A stretch of DNA of 64,000 nucleotides, taken from assembly GCF_905220365.1 (NCBI RefSeq), contig NC_061127.1, positions 7,316,001 through 7,380,000 on the forward strand, in the 5' to 3' direction. The notes under the pieces are model-generated. The model was not told the origin of the DNA. It saw only the letters and a program-made list of their open reading frames with translations, and did not search any database. A program made the position numbers and the translations under genes. This DNA is from Vanessa cardui (Eukaryota > Arthropoda > Insecta > Lepidoptera > Nymphalidae). This document shows, in pieces, positions 56,313-64,000 of the stretch. Each line of letters starts with the position of its first letter. Position 1 is the first letter of the stretch.

Positions 56313-56483
56313 GATAAGTATATAAGTGGAGAATCCCTCTCTGGGCATCCATGCTCAGGACATACACCACCTGAGCAGGGATGCCCAGGCTGCCCTCCGA
56401 ATTCTGGGGGGGGCAATTTTGCGCTCGCCACTGTTCGGGGCAAGCGGAGCAGGCATCATAAGGCACCCCCTACCACCCTCGCT

Positions 56484-59390
56484 GTGGACTTCTGCAACAT
56501 AAGGGGACTCAACTCCAACCTCAACGCCGTTCACTACCATCTGGAAACGGCGAAGCCGGCCTTGCTCTTTCTAACCGAGACCCAGATATCTTCTCCTGCC
56601 GATACGACTTTTCTCGCGTACCCTGGGTACAAATTGGAACATTCCTTTATACCACGAGCTGGGGTATGCGTTTACGTCAGAGATGATATCTGTTCTCGAC
56701 GCCTCGGCAGCCTTGAAGGACAGGACCTATCGATTATCTGGCTGCGTGTAGACTGCGATGACCATCCGCGAATCTATGCGTGCCTTTATAGGTCCCATAG
56801 CGGTAATGCCGAAACCGACCGACTGGTTGAGCACGTCCAAATGGCTACAGATTCCGTGCTTCAGCAGATTCCATCCGCAGAGATCATTATTCTGGGTGAC
56901 TTTAATGCTCACCACGCAGAATGGCTCGGCTCACGCACCACCGATCATGCGGGTAGATCTGTTCTGGACTTCGCTCTAGCATATGATCTGACACAACTGG
57001 TCAACTCGCCAACGCGAATACCGGATGTGGAGGATCATACACCTTCCCTGTTGGACCTTCTGCTGACTTCACATCCGGATGGCTATCAGGTTATCGTCGA
57101 TCCCCCTCTGGGCTCGTCTGACCACTGTCTCGTCCGGAGTACAGTGCCGGTTGTGCGGTACTCACGGCCTCGCTTTGTTGGGTGCCGCCGAGTATGGCAC
57201 TACAAGTCAGCAGATTGGGATGGGATGCGGTCTTTTTTTGCATCTTACCCATGGGGGCAGATTTGTTTCTCGCCGGATGATCCGAACGCTGCTGCTGACT
57301 CTGTTGCCGATGTGGTGCTTCAGGGTATGGAACTATTCATTCCTTACTCTGCAGTACCCATCGGTGGCAAGTCCTAGCCTTGGTTTGGTCGCTTCTGCAA
57401 AACGGCATCACGCCGAAAGTGGGAACGCTATCAAACCTGGGCTAATGCATCTGCGTCTCGTGATGTAAATACCAGCGCATTTAAAAAGGAATACAACTCT
57501 GCCTCTAGGTCCCTCAAAAACGTGATTGCTAGGGCGAAGACGGAGTACATTGGCAGAATTGGCGAGAGACTGGTGCGTCTCCCTTCAGGAACACGAGCGT
57601 TCTGGTCTCTCGCTAAGGCTGTCTTAGGGAATTTCTGTCAGCCATCTTTTCCATCTCTGCACAGAGACGGTGAGTCATTGGCCCATACCGCGAAAGAGAA
57701 AGCTGATCTTTTAGGCTCTCTCTTCGCGTCGAACTCGACTCTGGATGACCAAGGAAAATCTCCACCAACAATTCCGCGATGTGATACCACGATGCCGGAG
57801 GTTAAATTCCGGCAAAGTGCAGTTCGTAAAGCACTTCTTTCCTTGGACATTCATAAGTCGAGCGGACCCGATGGTATCCCTCCAATCGTGCTACGGACAT
57901 GTGCTCCCGAGTTGGCACCGGTCTTAACGCGTCTTTTCCGGCAATCCTACACATTAGGCGTCGTCCCGAATTCCTGGAAGACAGCTTTGGTGCATCCGAT
58001 CCCTAAAAAAGGCAACCGCTCAGACCCGTCCAATTATAGGCCTATAGCCATCACCTCCTTGCTCTCCAAGATAATGGAGTCCCTTATAAACTGCCAGCTC
58101 CTGCGGTATCTAGAGGAGAACCAGCTGATTAGCGACCGCCAGTACGGTTTCCGTCGGGGTCGGTCAGCCGGTGATCTTCTAGTTTACCTTACTCACAGGT
58201 GGGCTGAAGCAGTTGAGAGCAAGGGTGAGGCATTAGCAGCCAGCTTGGACATAGCGAAGGCCTTCGATCGTGTATGGCACAAAGCGCTTCTTTCGAAGCT
58301 TCCTTCCTATGGGCTTCCCGGGAAATTATGCAATTGGATTACTAGCTTTTTGGCAGATCGGAGCATCAAGGTCGTTGTCGACGGTGCATGCTCTGACTTA
58401 AAATTCGTCAATGCTGGTGTTCCACAAGGCTGCGTTCTATCACCCACTCTGTTTCTTCTGCATATCAATGATTTGTTGCAAATCGGGAATGTTCATTGCT
58501 ATGCAGACGACAGTACCGTTGACACCCTATACACCGGCCGCGCTAATATTTCTCGGGAAAACGTCGAAGAGAACCGGAACAAACTTGTGTCTGAAATCGA
58601 GTCTTCATTAAACGAAGTCTCGAATTGGGGCCGGCTAAATCTAGTCCATTTCAACCCCAAAAAGACGCAAGTTTGCGCGTTAACCGCTAAAAAAACACCA
58701 TTTGTCGTATCTCCACGATTTAAGAACATTCCGATAGCCGCTACAGGTAGTATCGGAATACTTGGCGTTGATATTTCGAGCCTCGTTCAGTTCCGCGGTC
58801 AATTGGAAGGCAAAGCCAAATTGGCTTCAAAAAAGCTGGGCGTGCTCAGCAAGGCGAGACAGTATTTCACGTCGGCCCATCGCCTTAAACTTTACAAGGC
58901 GCAAATTCGGCCTCACATGGAGTACTGCTCTCACCTCTGGGCGGGTGCTCCCCAGTACCAGCTCCTTCCATTTGACCGCATCCAACGTAGAGCGGCTCGA
59001 GTTATCGACGATCAAGCTCTTTCCGATCTCCTTGATCCTTTGGCTTTGCGTAGAGATGTCGGATCACTCTGCATCTTCTACCGAATGTTTCACGGGGAAT
59101 GTTCCGAGGAATTGTTCGGATTAATCCCGGCTGCTGAATTTCACCTTCGGACATCTCGCCAAAATTCTAAGTTTCACCCGCACCACCTTGATGTCCGAAA
59201 ATCCACAACAGCGCGATTTCTCAGACATTTTCTGCCTCGCACAACCACTTTGTGGAACCAGCTTTCGCCGGCGGTTTTTCCGAACCGATACGACATGGGA
59301 ACCTTTAAGAAAAGAGCGTACTCCTTTTTGAAAGGCCGGCAACGCACCTGCAAGTCCCCTGGTGTTGCAGGTGTCCATGGGCGGTGGTAG
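56484..59390 (+). pseudogene. CR1-like endonuclease/reverse transcriptase with one in-frame stop
   Basis: A single frame of 969 codons, counting both stops, is open except for TAG at 57375-57377 (codon 298). The N-terminal part has endonuclease motifs: NIRGLNSN, TETQ, LGDFNAHH (Asp139) and SSDHCLV (Asp213). After the stop the same frame continues with the reverse transcriptase: SGPDGIPP, YRPIAITS, DRQYGFRRGRS, LDIAKAFDRVWH, GVPQGCVLSP and catalytic YADD (Tyr at codon 673). The C-terminus has RIQRRAARVID and TTLWNQLSP, typical of CR1. No RNase H is present. The annotated left edge is a GTG; the frame is open further upstream and no clear ATG marks the start, so the true N-terminus is uncertain. 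Length fits CR1 ORF2. The stop separates endonuclease from reverse transcriptase, so the copy is probably inactive. Confidence 0.9.
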
Positions 59391-59440
59391 TCACTTTCCA
59401 TCAGGTGAGCCTCCTGCTCGTTTGCCACCTATGCCATAAA
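59371..59440 (+). other. CR1 3' UTR segment shared with S2
   Basis: gtgtccatgggcggtggtag, then tttccatcaggtgagc, then ctcgtttgccacctatgcc. By eye about 48 of 66 aligned positions match the S2 tail at 13467-13535 with one 1-base gap. In LINE/SINE pairs this is the region recognised by the LINE reverse transcriptase. Confidence 0.75.
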
Positions 59441-59463
59441 AAAAAAAAAAAAAAAAAAAAAAA

Positions 59464-60241
59464 ATTATATATCTCTTCGTTATAAAAAGTCAAATGTATA
59501 GAATTTCTTCGTTAGATTCATTAATTTTGATAGTCAGAAAAACTAGTGCAGTGGCTGGAAACAGTTTTTATTTTCTTATTTTTAAAATGTCAATCTAAGC
59601 GATTTAATTTCAACATTTTACCGATGAAATACGAAAAGACATATAACATTTTATAACATATAATATTTTATTTCAAATAGTGATTGGTAAAGCATCGTCT
59701 GAGGTCGAATTCAAATTGTATAGAAACACACACACACTATTTAATTAAATTTTGTAAACGTATCTAAGTACTGAATTTTTTTTTATTTTTTTTAAAGAAA
59801 TAGAAACAATAAAAAATACAAGTGTAAAATAGATTGAAATTTTGAAAACGGGTTTGGCCGAGATTTGCACAAACATCAAACAAGAAGTAACTAAGATTTT
59901 CGTTTTACACAGACGCGGTTTTATATAAATATATGAATTAAAACAATGTTCTTTGAGTTCTATAATCTTAATTACAAGTGTAAGAAAGCAAATTGCATAT
60001 TTAATAAGCTCGATAATTAATCAATGTCTTAAACAAAGAGCTATGATTAATGAAAGCCATATCAGCGAGTGTATTGATAACAATTTCTACTAAATTATAA
60101 ACTTCTTTAAACAAAATCAAAAGTTTCGTTCTCGTGTGATTTTAAGGAAAACTTATTTACGTACATAAAGAGTATTTCATGAATTTAATTTGTATTTTAT
60201 AAATTCATCTCGACGATATAAAACATCAAGATGAGACTTGA
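59464..60241. other. Unassigned AT-rich DNA
   Basis: Nothing recognisable. Confidence 0.5.
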
Positions 60242-60284
60242 ATACATATTCACGGATGAATACATTTCATCCGTGAATATGTAT
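60242..60284. repeat. 19-bp perfect inverted repeat (hairpin)
   Basis: Left arm 60242-60260 (atacatattcacggatgaa), 5-nt loop tacat, right arm 60266-60284 (ttcatccgtgaatatgtat). The arms pair without a mismatch. No other copy of it was noticed in this window. Confidence 0.92.
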
Positions 60285-61236
60285 ACACCGCATTGGATTA
60301 CGTGATGGAATTATTCCGAAAATGTTTCTTAAGAATCTTCTCCTCTACCATGCACTGGATAATAACAGGATATTACTTCCTTAATCAAATACATGGTAAT
60401 ATTAAAAATGAGTAAACAACACAAATTAATCAAGCGTATAATTAAAATATTTATTTGTTCATTTCATATTATAAAGAGAATTAATTGCAATCCATGATAA
60501 AACATTTTGAAATTAAAAATGCTAGCATCTGATTTATTGGAAAACATCCCAATGGACTTGAATGTAATCATTGAGGCTTTCACATTCTACTTCTTCTATT
60601 GATATTTAATTTACTTACTTTTCCATTTTTAATCTATTTATAAGTTTATATAAGTCACATTTATAATAAACTGTACGGAAGTATTTGCTTAAAGTCTAGC
60701 AGTCGACGGCTCGAGCAAACTCGGTAGCCTAAACAAATAGCAGAAAAGACGCCCTTTGAAGCAAAAATGTCGCAATTAAATAATAAATTGAATACTTTAT
60801 TTATATTTCAATAATTTATGCCAATAATTCGATGTATGAAATACCTAGAATGTTGAATAATTAAATCGGTATCAAGAACTCTATTTATAAGTGTTTTACA
60901 AAGTTTTTGAAATTTAATACCTTAAGAGGTTTGGGGTTAATATTATGTAGAAAAGTTTGTCATTTGGAAATTGGAAATTGGTCTATAGGCGCAAGCTACA
61001 AAAATTTGAACAGTTGATAAAATTCGTTTATTTCTTTAATATTCCCTATGGGATATCCCACTGGCTCAGTATAATAAATAAGTCCTTGTATCTAAAAATA
61101 GGGGAAAAATTCAATACATTTTACAGTGAATAAAATACCGCTTAGCAAATTCAAGAGCCGCAGATCGTGACCTAATTTGCATGTATTATAGACGAGACCG
61201 CCTGAGAAGTTTTGACACCTATTATACTTCGAGTCC
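60285..61236. other. Unassigned AT-rich DNA
   Basis: Nothing recognisable. Confidence 0.5.
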
Positions 61237-61550
61237 GAGCCGAGATGGACCAGTGGTAAGAACGCGTGTATCCTAGCTGATGGTTGCGGGTCAAACCCAA
61301 GCATGCCCCACGGAATATTCATGTGCTTAATTTGTATTTATAATTCATCTCGTGCCCGGCGCTGAAGGAAAACATCGTCAGGAAACCTGCATGTGTCTAA
61401 TTTCATAGAAGTTCAGCCACATGTGTATTCCACCAATCCGCATTGGAACAGTGTGGTGGAATATGTTAATATGTTCCAAACCTTCTCCTCAATGGGAGAG
61501 GAGGGCTGAGCCCAATAGTGGGAAATTTACAGGCTGTTGTTGTTGTTTGT
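61237..61550 (+). mobile_element. S1 SINE, full-length
   Basis: A plus-strand S1 copy from ccgagatggaccagtggtaa to caggctgttgttgttgttt. The A-box region has lost one base (agtggtaagaacg). The middle contains a small tandem duplication (aatatgttaatatgttcc). No target duplication is clear. Confidence 0.83.
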
Positions 61551-61885
61551 TTTGTCTGCTCTGAGTGACGACGCTAAATACTCGTTCGGATTGTGAGCGT
61601 ATGCGTACTGTGAGTTTCACAAGTTTTAGTGACTTACTACATTGTTTTTTTGTAATTAACAATAATTATTAAAATTGAATTAACTAAGATAGACACTAAT
61701 TAAGGAAGTGTCATGTTAATTTAATGAATAAATCTAATAAAAATAAATCTATTAGCCATAAAGTATCTTTCCAATTTTAATTTTGATTATCTTGTAAGGT
61801 TATTAATTTTAATTTTTCCGGTGGGCCCACAATTGGGTCGAGAGACATGAACCTGAATAAAAAAGAAAAGATGGATTAGCGATTG
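61551..61885. other. Unassigned AT-rich DNA
   Basis: Nothing recognisable. Confidence 0.5.
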
Positions 61886-62155
61886 GGCACTGCTCACTTT
61901 TTTTATGAAAACGTCTTATAGACCTTATTTCACCACGTTGCTCCAATTCGGTTTACATGTGTCGGGGTTTACAGATTGGAATCCTACACAAGCATTTCTC
62001 TAAAGACTATTCCTTCATCACAGATCAAAAAAAGAAGAAATAATCAAAAACAAATTAAACACAAAAAATCAGTGCTTACCTGGGTTTGCCCAAAGTCTTA
62101 ACTCTCGGCTAAGATTTACGTGTTCTTTTCATTAATACATCTCGCTTATACACGA
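61886..62155 (-). repeat. Degraded S1 copy
   Basis: On the plus strand gggcactgctcac, tttcaccacgttgctccaat, aaattaaacacaaaaaatcag, tgcttacctgggtttgc and tctcggctaagatttacgtg follow the reverse complement of S1 from tail to head. Confidence 0.6.
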
Positions 62156-62520
62156 TAATATTAAATATAAATATTTTAGTCAAAGAAGCATATTTTTTTA
62201 GTTCAAGTGTGTTATAATAATACGTTTTAATCCACATAGTATGTTATTTAAGCTAAGTTAGTCTTTAAAAACATTACGGCTCTAAGCTCATTGTATGTAG
62301 GCTTAATCTTTTACTTATCATCCGACTTAGGCGAAGTCAAAAGGAGGGTAATGTTTTGATACACTGAAAGAGACTTAGTACGTAAGCCGATTACAAGTTG
62401 CTTGCTAGATATTAACTGTTAACTGGTTAATTACCTACTGTTCCATTTACAAACTATATGTATATGTATATGCTTCGTATACATAACATGCAGTACATAT
62501 TATAATATTTTTTTTAGATA

Positions 62521-62700
62521 CATGGTGACAAAGCCTTTTTTGCTGGTTCAGTTACGTAACTCATCACTTATTCTCCCTTTAATCACTAATACTTTATACT
62601 ATAATTATATTCCGGTTTAAGAGGTGAGAGAGCCAGTGTTATTACAAGCACCTTAAACCAATGCGCTATTGACGCTTCGTCGATATAAGATCTCAGACAG
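62521..62700 (+). repeat. Degraded S2 copy
   Basis: atggtgacaaagccttttt, aactcatcacttattctcc, tattccggtttaagaggtga and gagagccagtgttattac follow S2 from head to middle. Confidence 0.55.
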
Positions 62701-62710
62701 TGGTGACTTT

Positions 62711-62969
62711 ACTTGGTGGTAGGGCTGTGGGAAACCCGTCTGGGTAGGTACCACCCCCTCATCAGTTATTCTACCGCCAAATAACAGTACTCAGTATTGT
62801 TGTGTTCCGGTTTGAAGGGTCAGTGAGCCAGTGTAACTACAGGCGAAAGGTACATCTTAGGTCCCAAGGTTGGTGGTACATTGACGATGTAAGGAATAGT
62901 TAATATTTCTTATAGCGCCATTGTCTAGGGCTGATGGTGACTCGTCCGCAAACCTATACCATAAAAAAA
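62711..62969 (+). mobile_element. S2 SINE-like element
   Basis: A plus-strand S2 copy from acttggtggtagggctgtgg to acctataccataaaaaaaa. Part of the tail (the accatcaggtggccc block) is deleted. It lies just after the degraded S2 copy at 62521. Confidence 0.83.
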
Positions 62970-64000
62970 AACTTGTTAGTGGTACTTACCATAATTATAA
63001 TGATATTTTAATTATCATTAACATTTCGATTTTATTCAATTATTATTTTACTAAAGGTTGATCAAAAACATAATGGAACCTTTACAGGACTATGTGACTC
63101 AACCAGGCTTAGAAACTAATACAATAATTTTAATACAAAATGTTCACTTATTTTGTAAAGATGAAATAAACACTGATATCTACAAAGATAACATTGTTAA
63201 TTATATTTAAATATTATTATGATTTAAAATAAATTATTTGAGATGATAATTATTCGGTTGAAATAACTAAGTTCAGCGAATATTTCCAAACATTTTCGTA
63301 TTAATTCAACTTTTTATCGCTGTTTTGAATTATATTTAAGTTTCTTGTTTCGTGATATCTTATTTGTTTATAAAGTCTACGAGCTATACATAAATTATAA
63401 TATGATAGTTAATGTAAAGTCAAGTTCTATAGACATTATTGAATCAAAAATTGAAATTTAATATTTATTAGATTTCTATGATTTTAATATGAATTAAAAA
63501 ACAAAACCGTAAATTAAATATCTAAGGATTCCAAATGAGGTTTAAGGGTTTGTGATCATAACTATCAATAGATATACCAGACCATAATGGCTGTTACTAA
63601 CAGCGTATACGAAAGTCTATTAATGTATTTTATTGTGAAGTATTATTTGCTATCTATTTTATTTTTCCTTTTTTATTTAGAAACAATTTATATAACTATT
63701 TTATAGTTATTTTGTTTAAAATTTTATGTACTTTTTAATGAGAACTTATAATCGCACGCCTTTGAAGTTAGGTTCGCTTGTGCCGTGACGACAAACCGTT
63801 ACTTACGACTCTCTTCATTTCATGCCCCCATACTGCTGCTACTCTTTTCTCTCGTACGCGCAGAGTTACGCACTTGGTATTTGTGTATAATTTATATTCT
63901 CTGTTAGTATATAAAATAATAATAAAAAGAAATCAAATGTATTTAACCAACGAACCTATTATTATATAATACTTATTTACCATTCTAAATAATTTAATGA
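62970..64000. other. Unassigned AT-rich DNA
   Basis: No gene or named repeat. The 63-codon frame at 63778-63969 is not supported. Confidence 0.5.

Larger units (their letters stand above)
56330..59463 (+). mobile_element. CR1-like LINE, 5'-truncated
   Basis: About 3.1 kb, clearly more GC-rich than its flanks. It contains the endonuclease/reverse-transcriptase polyprotein frame (one nonsense codon) and a short 3' UTR: catgggcggtggtagtcact, ccatcaggtgagcctcctgc, cctatgccat, followed by a run of about 27 A. No ORF1 is found upstream and no target duplication was seen, which is common for CR1. The left edge is approximate. The 3' UTR is the segment shared with the S2 family. Confidence 0.85.

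Overview
The window looks like an A+T-rich, gene-poor stretch of a lepidopteran genome, probably a nymphalid butterfly. That placement is inference: it rests on repeat families I recognise from Lepidoptera, not on a host gene or a database search. I could not identify a single convincing host protein-coding gene, rRNA or functional tRNA gene. Essentially everything that can be named is a transposable element or a fragment of one.

Protein-coding elements. (1) A complete I-clade-like non-LTR retrotransposon (24976-30511, +) with 12-bp target-site duplications, a zinc-knuckle Gag ORF and an intact endonuclease/reverse transcriptase/RNase H ORF overlapping it by 50 nt. (2) A CR1-like LINE (about 56330-59463, +), 5'-truncated, whose polyprotein is open except for one in-frame TAG. 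(3) A short 5'-truncated RTE-like LINE end (49206-49588, +) with a TGATGATGA-type tail and 12-bp duplications. (4) A Helentron/HINE-like element (about 10171-11425, -) that keeps an endonuclease remnant. (5) A pogo/Tigger-like DNA transposon remnant (2672-3619, transposase on -).

Short repeats fill much of the rest. S1 is a tRNA-headed SINE (about 20 copies or fragments) whose 3' tail matches the RTE end at 49528-49588. S2 is a SINE-like family (about 15 copies or fragments) whose 3' tail matches the CR1 end at 59370-59440. S3 is a second tRNA-headed SINE (4 copies). Other dispersed families are labelled Ra (starts near gcgacccgccccg), Rb (cgcggcttcgctcgc), Rc (gtaggcttttacaagcac), Rd (GC-richer LINE 3' tail), Re (LINE C-terminal tail), Rf (catggtaaatatcccg) and Rg (three 223-bp copies, two of them in inverted orientation at 38100-38683).

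Layout. 1-24963: AT-rich DNA with the pogo and Helentron-like elements and many S1/S2 copies. 24964-30523: the I-like element. 30524-49193: dense SINEs and the Rg inverted repeat. 49194-49600: RTE end. 49601-56282: SINEs and a long (TA)n array. 56283-59463: CR1. 59464-64000: mostly unassigned, with S1 and S2 copies near the end.

How the parts relate. The two autonomous LINE types here look like the mobilisation partners of the two abundant SINE families: S1 with RTE (both leave 11-12 bp duplications) and S2 with CR1 (neither leaves a clear duplication). I did not find an undescribed biological system. The LINE-SINE tail pairing, the Helentron-like structure and the inverted 223-bp repeats are the most informative signals.
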